From: Strigops habroptila
Taxonomy: Eukaryota; Chordata; Aves; Psittaciformes; Psittacidae
Direction: 5' to 3'
Assembly (NCBI RefSeq): GCF_004027225.2
Contig: NC_044277.2
Span: forward strand, 34,008,812-34,072,811
DNA: 64,000 nucleotides
In this document: piece by piece, positions 12,701-56,652 of the stretch
How the letters are laid out: each line of letters starts with the position of its first letter
Numbering within the stretch: the stretch's first letter is position 1
Made by a program: the position numbers and the translations under genes
Notes under the pieces: generated by a model
What the model was told of the DNA's origin: nothing
Database searches by the model: none
Seen by the model: the letters and a program-made list of their open reading frames with translations, nothing else

Positions 12701-15700
12701 TTCTATGAAATCACTTAATTAAATCAGTATCCTCTGAAAGAAAGAAAACCCAAACTCTGGCCAGTTTTTGATTGATTCCTGAAAGAGGTTTTATTGTGAC
12801 TAAGTTGTAACAGTCTAAAGTAAGCCAATAAAGGAACACAGGGGAAACACATTAACTTCTTAGAGAACTCAATTCCAACATTTTCAGCATTGACCAAAAT
12901 GTGGGCTGTGACCTGCTGAACAAAGACTATTTTCTGAGATTGTCATTGCTGAAGGAAGCAGAGTTGCTAGAGAAATTGTGTGCATCCCTAGCAGTAGTCT
13001 TGATCTATGTGTGGTAATAAACCGACTCACAAGAAGAAAGGAACTTTATTTGTCACCTAGTGAAAGTGGCCATGCTGTCTTCCTGCTGGGAAATCCTGAC
13101 CACAGAATATAAAATTCTATTAACTTGTAATTTCTGCCACCTTCCCTCTCTACCCCCAAACACTAAAGGCTGCATAGTAGCGAGTACAAGAAAAGGTAGT
13201 ACAGGTGTCCTGAACACTCACAGGCTGCTATTGGTAGCAAACCCAAGTCATCTACCTGTAGTTAACCAGCCAGGGATAGTATGGAGCAATTATATTGTCG
13301 TCATTAACTGCAAGTCCACAAAGTGCTGTCATGCCAAGGACATGGCGCAAGGACAGACTAATTTCCTTTTACACCACTTATTCCTGATCTAGGATGAGGG
13401 ACATGAGAGGAGAAGAGCGCCTTGGACTACTTCTAGGGGGAGGTACTTAGAGGAACGTAGCCCCCTATGGGCTTGACTGAACAGGTCCCTGCTTGGCTTC
13501 CCATTCATCTTTGTTTCCTCAAAAAGAGGAAAATGTTCAGAAGGGACATAGCCATTGCCTGGGGTGCTTATGAGTGCAGCACCCTCAGGAGATGGTTCAC
13601 AGATCTTTTGGAGGTTGGAGTACCTGGAGAGTGGGACTCTTTGTATTTGCAGATCTAGGCAAAAGCCCTGTGGTTTTGTTCTCTGTTCTTCCACATAAGC
13701 ATACTGGATATAATATGGTATAATTTGTAACTGGTGGCATTTTATATCCTTTCAGTACAGCGTGAGCAGCTGCAAGAAACACATTGAATATTATGGTGCA
13801 ATTTATATTTAATTGGAAACATTTAGTTCTTTAACCAGTCATAATATCTTTAAAAGTGCATGTAGTAACATGAAGTTCTTCAGAACTTGCTGTTCTGTAA
13901 GTGAAGCAGGGGTACAAATCTCCTCCTAGGTATTAGAATTATAAGTTTGAAAGGCCCTGGCTTAGTTACAAACACCTGAGTGTAGTGTTTTCAAAAATAT
14001 GTTTTCTTCTTTTTGAAAAAAATATAGCTTGTTAATTCTTAGCAGTAACTATCCATGCATTATGGCTCTGATCCAGCAGAACACTCAAATATGTGTGTAA
14101 GTTTATATACTTATTAAGTAATGCACTTACTTAAAAATAATGCATGTACATAAGTATTGGACTGAATCCCATTTTCATTCAAAAAGGAGTTTCTGTACCC
14201 AAAGAGTAATTTCCATGCTGAGCTTTTTTCACCGCGGATTCAGTGATCATTGTAACCAGAACAGCACAAAGTAGCACTCGAGTACTCCCCTGGGGCATTC
14301 ACATGTGGATACTTTTCTATCTGGCAATGGAGAAAAGTCTTCATTTTCAAATAGAATTCAAATTTAAAATATTTCGTGGACATGCTCAAAGATACATTCT
14401 AGCTTTTCCTGCCATTCACTTATTTTCTCAATTTCTTGCTGAAAATGTGTGTTATGTGAGGAGATAGATTAAATAAGGGCATCTTTCTGACCTTAAAGCC
14501 AATGAAATTGCTTCAAGTAATGCTTTAGATTGTGCCCTTTCACAGAATTTGGACCTAAAGGTTCAGATGACAAATTTTCAGTAACCCGCACAAACACAGC
14601 GGAGCACTACCTGCTCTGTGTAACTGAGACAGAATGGCTGGGAGAGGGTTCAGCAGCTCCTGTACTGTTCTTGCGGGTTTTCCCCCCAAATGCCTGAATT
14701 ATTGCTGCCTTACTACACTTCCTGTGTGTAATACCACAACTCTTCATGGTGTTATATTGACCTAAAACTGATGATAAATAGTCCAAAGTGTCTTACTTCT
14801 ATTTTGGAGCCAGATTCTCAGCCCCATCAGTGCGACAATGAGGCTGAAGAATTGGGCCAGTACCTTGGGTTGGGCATTACCAAGCTGGTGCTTTAGCAAG
14901 TGTGTGTGGAGCTAAGACATATCAAGTGCTTGTTTAGCATTTATACTCTGTTCACTGGTGGTTACTACTCTGTTATTAGTTGTTAGATCAAAGACTAAAT
15001 ATTTCCTAAATAAGTTTATCTTTTTCTGCTTTCTCAATAATACATATTTTATAGCAGCATAAGAGATGTTATTCTGCATGCTGCAGTATCTGGCTTCTCT
15101 TAGCTGAAGCCATCAGCTGAAGCTGTGGTTTCCTTCCAGGGGCTTAAAACACCTGGTAACAGATTTACCTGGACTGCAATCTGAATCAGCATTGCTTTGG
15201 GCAGAGTGTTTGCCCCGTGTAGATTAAACCTGTATCAAAACATTTCAGGTTCTTCACATATCGGACTTGATTTTACAGACATTTTTATCCCTCAGAGTGC
15301 TTAGAAGATGGACAGTCAACATGACATCATGGTAGTAGATTCTTTGGTATAGAATTATGGCTTTTTTTCTTAGAACATTTTGGTTTATGAATAACAATTC
15401 AAAAAGTTTACATATAAACATTGTCACAGAGTAGAGATGTGTAGCCTTCAGTGTGGGCACTAGGTATGGCCAGGGTTCACATGATTTGTCTTCTTTACAA
15501 TGAATATCACAAATACATGTTGTTATGTGGCCAAAAGTTTGAAAGCCTACCTGATCATCAGGAAGGAAATTTTTCTTACCCTTTCCACAGAATATATTAC
15601 ATAAATTAAGGAGGACAGCTAACACTATCTATAGCTATATCCATTACGTTAACTACGGTAGATAATTGTACTTTTTAACAATCCCCCTTTCCAGTCCTTC

Positions 15701-17395
15701 AGATAAGTTCTTTCATTTGACTTTTAATTTGTCTTCATTTGACAGATAGCTCTGCAAATTCAAAGCAGCTACAAACATTTCTTGGTTTCAAGTGTTATGA
15801 AACAGATGGTTATTTATTCAGGTTCCATTCTACTCTTCTGACATTATCTTCTGCATATTGTTCTATTTACATTATCTGTTGTGTGTACTGTATTGTCTTA
15901 ACAAACCAGTTGTCACAATGTTATCCCGTAACAACATTTTGTTCATGGTATAGAAGAAGTGAAAAGCTGTGGAATTCATGAAGGGCTACGAAAAGCATCC
16001 AAAACATTGTTCACCTCAAGGAAGGGTGAGACAGCTTGATAATCTTTGGACAAATGACTAAACAACGCTGTGGTGCTAATAAGTATACTGAAGTATTTTA
16101 CGATGTATTCACTATGACTTAAATGACATATTCAAGGCATGTCAATGATGCAACTGCATGTGTTTTTGTTCTTAAAGTCTGTACTGCTCCAGCAAAGACA
16201 GTGTTTGTAATTCCTGGTGGGCCAATTCCTGCCTAGCTCTTCTGTGGGAAAGTCATTTCAGGAGGCTGTGTAGGATTTGGCCCAGCGCTAACAGCTAAGG
16301 TAAAAGCTGACCACAGAAATCTCATGTAGGATGTATTCATGCTGCTGTAGCATGTTACTTCATGTAGTGGCTTTGCTTAAGCAAATGCTGAAAATAAATT
16401 CTATAGTAATGACAAGAAACATCAGGCTAAATTCTGGGACCCATTAACCAAGCGACGTTAGTAAGCAATTCTTTTTTGTTAGTAAGCATTGAACTGAGGA
16501 TTCAGATCTGAAATATTAATATTCTTCCATGGAATACCAGAAAGAGAGGGGTAGAATAAGAGCAAATTCTACCTCTAGCAACTGAAAAAGGTCAAATCTG
16601 GTCAACTTTGAAGTGAGCTATGATTTAAAAAAAGTTTCTTTCCCATTTTGAATTCTAAAAGGTAATTATTTTGTGTTACAGTGCCTGGACTGCTCATGCA
16701 GAGGAGGCATCTCTATCCTAAATAGCACTAAGAGGTACACCTCTAACTGACAGGTCAGAAATTTTACCTTTGTAGCAAACTCCGTATTTGAAAACATGGA
16801 GGGTAATTTCAAAACAAAACTAAAAAAGTTTACAAAATCATCTGAAACTGAGTTTCAGTATAAAAAAAAAAGAGTTAATTTGGAGTCAGTGAAATCCATG
16901 GTTGAGTGAAGGGTTTTCTTAAAGAAGAAACCGCTCTTTTTCCCAGTTGAGCAAACAGGAGTTTTGCCCTTGACTGCAGTGCGTACTTCTACCAAATGAT
17001 TTAAGCAGAACAGCAACGGTCTGAGTAGTATGTTAGGAGCATGGAGTGGGCACACTGCCTGTAACTGTTTAGTTTTTAAAAAACTCATTATTAAGCAAAT
17101 GTGTAGAGTATTAAGGAAATTTGTAGAGTATGTCTGACCGTATGAGTGTGTGGGTGCTGTGCTGTGGTAAAAAGAGACTAATTGGTTTATGCGGTTTGTT
17201 TTGCATACTTTAGGCTCCTGTATGGGATTTTTTAATTGGTATTTATTTCTCGGCAGAGCTTAGAATAATTTTAAAGCTGTGTAACACATCATTTAATGAA
17301 ATCTGTTGTCAGCAGCTGTTGTAAACGTGTTTACAAAACAAACTCTTGAATACTTGATATTTGGAAATAAAAAATAGCATATAATGTGTGTTTTA
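9761..17395 (+). other. SLCO5A1: Probable long SLCO5A1 3'UTR and downstream flank
   Basis: 7.6 kb after the SLCO5A1 stop with no recognisable exon and no CR1 copy. It is AT-rich with scattered poly(A)-signal words: ATTAAA at 10002, AATAAA at 11420, 12827 and 13016. The best-looking one is at 17366-17371, followed by a GT-rich stretch. Where the mRNA ends cannot be decided from sequence alone. Short open frames here (for example 10693-11241) sit in a locally GC-richer patch and show no family resemblance. Confidence 0.4.
17366..17371 (+). terminator. Candidate distal poly(A) signal for SLCO5A1
   Basis: AATAAA followed within about 20 nt by a GT/T-rich element (AATGTGTGTTTTATTTCT). This arrangement of signal, cleavage zone and downstream element is the most complete on the + strand between 9761 and 17400. 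Nearer signals at 10002, 11420, 12827 and 13016 are alternatives. Confidence 0.3.
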
Positions 17396-19555
17396 TTTCT
17401 GGCAAAAGAAAAAGAAAGCAGCAAAAAAGGTACATTGGTAGCAGTGCAGTCATTCTAGATCAGGTGAGGAAGTATTTGGTCTTTTAGTGCATAGTCAGAC
17501 AGAAACAAATCTTTCCACTGAATTCAGTGACCATTGAATCCCAACTAAGAACTGGTCGTGCAGAAATAAACTGTAAAATTCCACCATTTCCTCTTTCCTG
17601 TAGCACTAAATTTGATTGATACTAGTTATATGCTAAAAAGTACAAATTTGTTTGAAATAAATATTGACAGTTGGAAAAAATACATAGGGTACAAGTCCAT
17701 GTGCATCTATGCTGCTCAATAAAAGAAGGCCAGGGCATGATCCCAAGGACTGAACTCTGGGTGTCCACACTGCTAAGTGTTTAGTTCACTCCTTGGCTCT
17801 GATTTGGACCACACCAACAAACTACCTCCATGTGGTTTGTGGGGAAGTGTTATACCTAGGTTTCCTGCTCTCTGGACTCACTTTAATTTGAAAGTATAGC
17901 TGTACCCATGGATGGAAATTCTGTCCCAAGGCAGCCTTGTCTTTCATGATCAAAAGAACAGCAGGTTGAATTTGAAAGTGTTTTTCTAGACATGTTTCAT
18001 TATTGAGCCTTTATACTCAAAGTGTTTTGACCTGTTATGCATGTTTCATGACTGGATGAGCTGTGGCTTGTTTCTATGAAACTTTCTCATTTCTTGGTGT
18101 ACTGCGAATATTATGAGCCCCCACACTCCATAAATGACCAAACAAAACTTTGCTGCCACAGGGCTGCTGAATCTGCATTGATTCAGGACATGGCTTGCCT
18201 TTTGGAGGTATCTAAGTGCATTTGGTTTTAGAATATAGGCAAAAACTGTGGTGGTGTGCACAGCACCTACGAGAATCAAGCCCTGAGCCAGCAGCACAGC
18301 TTCAACTGGTGTATCTGATGAGGGAGGAGCTAGTGTTTTCATGGATGAGAGAGAAATCTATGGGATCCTTTCCGACTTCTAAGTTCAAAGTAAGTCTTAA
18401 CAGTTTTAATTTCCAATACATGCAAGCACGCAAAAAAGCATCTTGCACATCCCCCTGAGTGTCACTAGTGTCCAAGACTAGAACTGTTAAACCAAGGAAT
18501 GTGCTGTAGATGAAATTATCATCAGTATATTTCTAGCACATCAAGGCTATCCTTGTTAGTTGAAAACTGAATAAATGAGCTACCTTGGCAGGGGTTGGAA
18601 GCACAGCAGGGTGGTGCAAGGGTCAAGGAGAGGCACTGTTGTGTGGCTGTGCACTGACATCTACTGCCTGAGCAGGAGTAAAATTACTCCCGGCAGCTCC
18701 GAGGGGGGTCAGGCTGTGATTGTGTCCCTTCAGTCAGGACATTAGGTTTTTGAAATGACTCTCTATCTTGTACCCCACTTAGTGCACTGAAAAGTCATGT
18801 CAAAGCACACAAACTGTATTGGTTTTTGCTGAAAACAAAAAGGAACATTATGTTTTTGAAATGACTCTCTGTCTTGTACCCCACTTAGGGCACTGAAAAG
18901 TCATGTCAAAGCACACAAACTGTATTGGTTTTTGCTGAAACCAAAAAGGGACATTTTATTACAGCATCACACCTATTGGGCACCAGCCACCCATGGGTGC
19001 TCAGGCCTGAAGACTATTCCTGAGCAGATCCTCCCTGAACAGAGTTGCTGCAGCTCTTGCCTTCTCAGCCCTGATCCTCTCCCACTGTGCTTGCAAGACT
19101 TCCAATGTAGACAGCTGCAGGAATCTAAAGGAATTTTGGGGGGGACAGTGGAGGTGGTCTATGCTCAGACCTGCACTCTGAAAAAACCTTCACTTGACTG
19201 TCACATAAACCTAGAGGTGGCTGAACTCAGAATGATGCTTTCTGTTTGTGTGCATTAACACCTCAGGAACAACAAGACTTACCTACCCATAAGACCACTA
19301 AGTCGTGTTTGAAGTTCTGGAAAGGAAACATTGCCCATCTTTGAGGGTTTTTCTTGAGGGCTTTCAGTTGGTTGTGAGACAGAAAGTGTCACACCGTACA
19401 CAGTACACGGTATACGGTACACAGAAGGTGTAAAGACAATACTTGCTGCCTTCTTTTAAATCCTAAAAGAAACACCACTCAAAGATGTGCAAGCCTTAAA
19501 GTTACTCCATTCCAGCTCCAGGCCCTCTTTAGAGAGTAACTTGATAAATGAGAGT
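17396..19555. other. Intergenic, SLCO5A1-SULF1
   Basis: No gene signal. Contains the 106-bp tandem duplication and a CCGTACACAGTACACGG / GGTATACGGTAC quasi-palindrome near 19393-19423. Confidence 0.6.
18739..18950. repeat. Tandem duplication, two 106-bp units
   Basis: Units 18739-18844 and 18845-18950 match with only a handful of differences (for example CTCTATCTTG / CTCTGTCTTG, TTAGTGCACT / TTAGGGCACT). A third copy begins only with ACATT. The few differences point to a fairly recent event. Confidence 0.95.
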
Positions 19556-20643
19556 AATTTGATAGATGGACCACTCAGTGGATAAAGAACTGGCTGGATG
19601 GCCACACACAAAGAGTTGTGGTAAACGGGTCGATGTCCAGTTGGAAAACTGTAATGAGTGGTGTCCCTCAGGGATCGGTGTTGGGACCGGTCCTGTTCAA
19701 CATCTTTGTTGGCAACATGGACAGTGGGATGGAGTGCGCCCTCAGCAAGTTTGCCGACGACACCAAGCTGTGTGGTTCGGTTGATACGTGGAGGGAAGGG
19801 ATGCCATCCAGAGGGACCTTGACACGCTTGTGAGGTGGGTCAATGCCAACCTTATGAAGTTTAACCAAGCCAAGTGTAAGGTCCTACACCTGGGTCGGGG
19901 CAACCCCAGGCACAGCTACAGGTTGGGCAGAGAAGAGATTCAGAGCAGCCCTGCAGAGAAGGACTTGGAGGTGTTGGTTGATGAGAAGCTTAACATGAGC
20001 CGGCAGTGTGCGCTTGCAGCCCAGAAAGCCAACCGTATCCTGGGCTGCATCAGAAGAAGCGTGACCAGCAGGTCAAAAGAGGTGATCCTGCCCCTCTACT
20101 CTGCTCTCTGAGACCTCACTTGGAGTACTGCATACAGTTCTGGTGTCCTCAACATAAAAAGGACATGGAGCTGTTGGAGCAAGTCCAGAGGAAGGCCATG
20201 AGGATGATAAGAGGGCTGGAGCACCTCCCATATGAAGACAGGCTGAGAAAGTTGGGGCTGTTCAGCCTGGAGAAGAGAAGGCTGCGTGGAGACCTCAGAG
20301 CAGCCTTCCAGTATCTGAAGGGGGCCTACAAGGATGCTGGGGAGGGACTCTTCCTTAGGGACTGTAGTGGTAGGACAAGGGGTAATGGCTTCAAACTTAA
20401 ACAGTGGAAGTTTAGATTAGATATAAGGAAGAAGTTCTTTACAGTGAGGGTGGTGAGTCACTGGAATGGGTTGCCCGGGGAGGTTGTGGATGCTCCACCC
20501 CTGGCGGTGTTCAAGGCCAGGTTGGACAGAGCCTTGGACCACATGGTTTAGGGCAAGGTGTCCCTGCCCATGGCAGGGGGGTTGGAACTAGATGATCGTA
20601 AGGTCCTTTCCAACCCTTACTATTCTATGATTCTATGATTCTA
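19556..20643 (+). mobile_element. CR1 LINE, 5'-truncated, about 1.1 kb
   Basis: Encodes the C-terminal half of CR1 ORF2 reverse transcriptase: [18 protein letters not shown], then [13 protein letters not shown] with the catalytic FADD box, then [16 protein letters not shown] and [20 protein letters not shown]. The reading frame changes after VDT and again at the YSAL stop. It ends in TATTCTATGATTCTATGATTCTA-type repeats. Non-functional. Confidence 0.96.
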
Positions 20644-22239
20644 AATAACTATGTACTGCTTTGCAAAATAGACACACCTGCCACTATTCTGCAGATCAGA
20701 AGAAGCCAGGAAGATTCTGCTCCCCACTCTCCACTTGCTTCCTGTGACGAGCATTTGCCTATAAAGTCAGATTTAGGCATTTGTTTTCTTCCTGAGCCTG
20801 CAGCTGCCTAATGCCTGGAAGAGCCTGATAGTCACAGCATATGCTGCACATAGACTCAAATGCCTTAGCTATAGGACAAGAAGTCCTGTACAGAAAAAAA
20901 TGCAAAATGTATTGGGATAGCAACTCACTGCTTAGGACACACAAGGATATGACAGCTTTTGGCTTCTTTCATTTGGTTGGGTTTTATATGTGGTGGATGT
21001 TTCCAGAGAACAAGGATCAGAGCTCACTGCTCCCTGTACCTTTTAGCTGCAGAATGAGTCTCTTTTATGTTTTTCCCCCTCCACGTTCCTGTAAGAGAGC
21101 TGTAAAAAAGGCTCCCACCTAGTTTAGAAGATAGGATACTAAGCTTCTGATCATCTAGAAGACTGGGCACTGTCCTGGAAGAAAGAAGGTTGACCATTTT
21201 CAAGGTGAATGATGAAGATGTGATCTCCCATTTCCTGAGCTAGTACTTTAAGCTCTCATGTAAGGAGGAAGGGCAAGTAAGATGAATGGGTGGGCCACAC
21301 TATTGCACAGTTCCCTTCTCTATATCTACCCAAGTATTAAGAGAGAAGAAAACATCTTGCTTTCAAAGTGTACTTTCAAAGAATGGAGGGCACATGGCTG
21401 GTGCTGGATAATTCCCTGCACAAAGATATGAGAGGGACCTTGCTTCAACTTGCCTTTGTCGCTAAAGTCCTCCCAAACTTGCTGGCTCAGCCTGCTCTGC
21501 ATACTGTTTTGAAATGCATCCTGCGTTTGCCAGTGTGCTTTCCAGGGGTAGGCATCTCTCAGGGGTCTATCTGACATTGCAACAAGTGCTTTTGAACACT
21601 TAGGTTGATCCCCTTTCCTGATTCCCACAAACATCACCTGTAAACTCATGCCTGCAGGAGCATCAGTGTCCACTGTGACTGTGTAGAAGAAAGAAGAGTT
21701 CAAGAAGCATAGCTTCAGAGGCTGATTTTAGCTATTAAGCTAATCTTACTCATAAGCCACTGAGCAAATAGTGCAAGTAAGAGACAGTTTACCTTGAAAC
21801 CTAAATTCCCTTTTGTTATGACTCTTGTACAAGGAGACACTCTTCCTTATTAGAGATCTGTGATCCGCTCTTGTTAAACCCTGCAAGTCTGGTCTGCTGT
21901 GCTTTGCTGTCACAGGAGAGCACTGTAGGGAGGACAGAAAGGTGGCACTGTGTAACTTTTCTTCTGGGAACTGCTGTTTGTGCAGCTCGGTGCATTGACT
22001 TCAAGGAAGAAAGGACTGGGTGAACTGGGGATTAAAAAAAAATCACAGCATGTCTTACACAAAAAGTATGTATTATTCACATCCTCAGGAATAATTTATA
22101 ACTAATAGAATATAGCGTGTTATTTCGTTACCTGTTGATTTAAATGTGGATGGATTCTTAAAACTGAAACTGAACATATTTTAAAAATAAATCTCAAGTA
22201 GGAGGAAAACTGGATCACCTGGACTGCTCTGAAGCAGTT
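20644..22239. other. Intergenic, no gene seen
   Basis: No repeat family recognised and no exon-like pattern. The opposing open frames at 21326-21703 are unsupported. Confidence 0.6.
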
Positions 22240-23809
22240 AGAGTAAAACACTTTTTATTTCAAGAAATATTGCTTCTAGACTTTCCTGAAGCCAGAATTG
22301 TACTATAAAAGTATCACAGAAATATTATACAAGATTTAAAAACACAGTCTGTATCCTAGTAACTTAAAACCTATGTACAAATAGCATCATTCATGACCAT
22401 AAATACGTTTTTCTATCAATCAGCCCGTGACACATACATCAGACAAAGAGCTAGTAATTTTAACATATTTACAGAGTCCATCAAAAAGACTGCTTCTTAA
22501 AATTATTAAAATCCTACTAAAAGAATCTCCTTTGTAAAAAGTTTCAACTTAAAATACAATGCAATGAATGTAAATTTAATCTGCAGTGCTTGCAATAGCC
22601 AAAAAATACTCACTACACTAAATAACATGTAACAGATAGGAAACACACCCGTGAATCTGACACTATGGAATTACATCTGTTTGAGGTAATTCTCTTTTGT
22701 TGTTGTGCTAATTATTTAGAAATTCATAAGAAGCAAGGGAAGATACTAAGTTTTGAGTAATACAGATTTTCAGTCATTTTTGTATCATACTTTATAAAAT
22801 TTAATGTTTGGTAAAGTTCAAGAAAAAATTTAGAATACAACAACAAAAATTACCTAAACTACTATTTTCTCATGTGCTTTTTGTATCTAAAATAATGTAA
22901 ATCTAATATGATTTTATCATTCCCTTTAATGCCTGTTGAAAACAAAAAGAATTTAAGCCTCAAAATGATAATAATGCTTTCAAGATATTGTTCAGGATAA
23001 TAAAAATCAAATGTGGTGACAAAAGCATATATGTATTGATGTAAATCTTTTTACCAGTATCAGAAAAAAAAAAAGTCAACAAAACCTCGTGGATTTTTAA
23101 TACTGACAATATCAACATATAGGGAAACAATCCAATTTAAACAAATCCTTCTACAGTTAACAATCATTAGCCATACCTTTCTGAGAGTAAATTTAATTAA
23201 AGTAACAAAAACATGCAATATTTTTGCTAAAGTAATATTCAAAGCATCTGTTTCCTCAATCCATGCTGTTTACCTCCTTCCTGTCAATCTGTTTATTGGT
23301 TTCACAATTACATGAGACAATGAGCAAACTAACAACATGTAAGGTATTAGATTCATAAATGGTATGGCATACACATTTTAAAAGTGCATTTTACTTAAAA
23401 GCATGACATTAGAAATTTCCAGTGGTTAAAATAATTTATGAAAAAGAGATTGTGCAGAGAGATTGGGTGGACTGAAACACTCATTTCTGGTAGGATCATT
23501 TGGAAATAAAGTAGCTTGAACATCCTCTTCAAAGAAATAACTTTTAGCTTTTGGAGAATGCTACTGCCTTTGAAAGTTAATACTGTTTCTTTTAATAAAA
23601 ACTGGAAATCTTGCTTCCCAGTGGGGAGAATTACTGTGAAAGTATGTGTGTGTTGAATAAAAATAAATGCACACAGACAAATACTGAACTGGGCTCAATT
23701 TAGCTGCAAAACGTATCTACAATAAACTTGGAATGTCAGTTGTCATGATTACCTTTATTAGTTTGCTAATAAGAAAAAGGAGAACTTATTTAATGGTTTA
23801 CAACTTGAT
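22240..23809 (-). other. SULF1: SULF1 3'UTR (probable)
   Basis: AT-rich, free of interspersed repeats, directly downstream of both stop codons. On the canonical mRNA the UTR would begin at 24602 and include the alternative frame. The lower border is set by the AATAAA at 22259-22254. Several ATTTA-type words are present on the - strand, as in labile messages, but none is decisive. Confidence 0.5.
22254..22259 (-). terminator. Candidate SULF1 poly(A) signal
   Basis: AATAAA on the - strand (TTTATT on +), about 1.55 kb past the alternative stop and 2.35 kb past the canonical stop. The sequence composition changes to less AT-rich intergenic DNA just beyond it. An earlier TTTATT near 23754 is only about 55 nt from the alternative stop and could be a proximal site. 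Confidence 0.4.
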
Positions 23810-24602
23810 CTAATCCAAGGAGAGTGGAGCTGAGGCACTGCCTTCTACATTTAGGATTTGTGAAGTTTCCCCTGCAAGACTCTGTTCTGGTTTTTTTAAG
23901 GAAGTTCCTGTTTTCTGGGTACCGACAGATGAATCCCTAACGGATACATTTACAGCCTGATGAACAAGGGGTTCATCTGACCTTATGGGGAGATATATTT
24001 GATCTTCAAATATATCTTCCACAGCGTCACTGTCCTGATGAGTGTCTTTTTGAGGAATGCTGATGGGTTGTAGCATGAAGCTATGCCGGGACTCCAACTC
24101 TATCAAACCATTTCCACTGAAGTCCATATCAAAATGGTCTGATTCTTTATCCTCCATCCATTTTTCAGCTTGATGATTATTTCTCCAGTGTGCGTCATTC
24201 AAACGACTTTTCTCAGGAATATCATTGTTTAATTCAAGTTTCCTCTCCTGACTTAAATCCACCGTGCTCAAAGTGAGGGCTGCAAAGTCTGTTGGCGCAA
24301 TAAGCTGCAACTCTTCTGCAGGCAGGCCGCTTGATTCTTCAGCATAAGTCATTTCCACTGAGGTAAATGGAGTGGATGATTCATCGCCGTCCCCATCGGT
24401 TCGAGCGGTCTTAGCCTTGTCTGTTTTATTTTGCTGGTAGTAACTGTTCAGCAGTGCAAACATTCTATCTACATCCTTCAAGTAATTAGTCCAGTCAGCC
24501 AGACTAAGTCTATAGTTGTATCTGTATTCATATACACTTTCATTCACACTGTACAAGTCTTCCAGTCCTTGCCAGTCGATGTCGCCAGTGAAACTGGGCA
24601 GG

Positions 24603-54774
<30,172 letters not shown>

Positions 54775-56514
54775 TCACCAAACATCACTTCAGTGGTTTC
54801 CAAGCTTCATTGATTCATACATCACTTCCTCAAAATTTTTAACCACTTGCTTTCTGAGCCTTCTTTCAGGCTCAAAGACCACTACCACATCCATGTTAAT
54901 ATCTGGGATATGCCCAAATGTATTTCTCAAAGGAATGTGTAATCATTAAAAATGCTTATCTGAATAGTGCATCTCATGATGACAAGCAGAAAAATGAAGG
55001 AAAGTCAGAGATCAAAGATGACTACTTCCCCTTTGTACTAAGGTAAACTGTCCTGATCTTCCAGCGGGGAAATCACCTTTATATTAGCACAAGTTAGACA
55101 AAAGTCACAAGGTAGATATTTTCCTGACAGATAAAGAAATTTAGTAGTCAGTTCTAAAGAACAGCAACACTGGTCTTATCGGGGAGCTGAGAAAGTGCTG
55201 CAGCCAGTGATGTTGGCCCCAGACCCACGTTCAGTCTCCAAGACTTTCCCTTGGCCCTCACCTGAGCTATGTCTCAGCAAAGCCCAAAGATGTGCAAATT
55301 CCATTCATACCAAAATAACATTTATTTATACACTGAATACTGTTGAAGTGTTATTTTTTCAATGTGAGCGCAAACCACAGTGCATTACCAGCATAACATG
55401 AACTATGATAACAAGATTGAACTAATACCACTAATGATACTATAGTACTAAGAAGTATGATGCAGAGTCCTACTGAAGCGAAGAATAATGCTTTAGGAGT
55501 TTGCGCAAACATCAAAGGAAGATTTAAGAGAGGTGTTCTATCCACAGCCAGTGAATTTTTGAAGGATATCAGATAAGAAACAAGAATCCATTTGCAGATA
55601 TATCATCTCTGAAGAAAAGGTACTGCAAAAAATATGCCAAGTAATTTTGCTGTATAGATATGCACGGTACAAAAGCTCTCCATCAATCTTGTTTTTATAT
55701 CTAGCATACACGACAACTTAAAGGTGAAAAGAAATCAAACAAAAACATGTCCTGTAACAGTTTCATCTATGTATGAGCATTTTCCTTCTCTAAAAGTTGC
55801 AGAATCTAGGCTTTGCCATTTTGATGTTCTCTGGGTTTCATTTTTTCCCCATTTCTAATATACTGCAGTACATGATAGAGGTATTGCAGAATTACCTTTG
55901 AAAAATAAACATAAATAGAAAATGAAAAAATGCTGTTGTGTGAATTAATTTGATTTCTACAATTCTCTCAATTTATAACAAAAATTCAATTCAATATTGA
56001 TTTACTGTTTAGATACTGATAATTCTAACACGTGCACTACCCAAAGGTACATTTTCCCCACATAAATGTTTATGTGTAGTTGTCTTTTCATAAGAGGTAG
56101 CATGGAGCACTGTCAGAACATTGTATATTGATAACTCAAAGTCACACCTTTGACCAGTCCTTCATTTAGCTTTCATTTTTCTTGTCATGGTTGTATATGA
56201 CCACAGTATGGTGGAAGCAGTTCATTTCAGTGAAGCAGCTGATTTTACTTTATCAGCTATCGCATGCATAACTTATAACTATATAAGGATAAAAGTCAGC
56301 TGAATGGCCAAAATAATAGACTGATAGTCAACTGTAATAATTTAATGGAGTCCACATTTTAATTGGAGATAATTTTTGAAAATTTAGGTAGAATTTGAGA
56401 AATATGTGTCTCTAGTACATACAGCTAGTTTTGACTAACCTATTTAACCATTAGCCTCAGGGTAAAACAAAAGTGAGGCAGTAGTACCACAGGATTTGTG
56501 AACTTTTGCTTCAT

Positions 56515-56652
56515 GTTCAAGGCCAGGTTGGACGGAGCCTTGGGCGACATGGTCTAGTGTGAGGCGTCCCTGCCCATGGCAGGGGGGTTGGAAAAATATG
56601 ATCTTAAGGTCCTTTCCAACCCTAACTATTGTATGATTTTATGATTCTATAT
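56515..56652 (+). mobile_element. CR1 LINE 3' fragment
   Basis: GTTCAAGGCCAGGTTGGACG, CCCTGCCCATGGCAGGGGGG, TCCTTTCCAACCCTAAC, then TGATTTTATGATTCTAT. Same subfamily as the two long copies, truncated to about 138 bp. Confidence 0.95.

Noticed and set aside
15254..15625. 123-codon - strand open frame
   Set aside because: AT-rich chance frame in the SLCO5A1 3' region; no domain or splice support.
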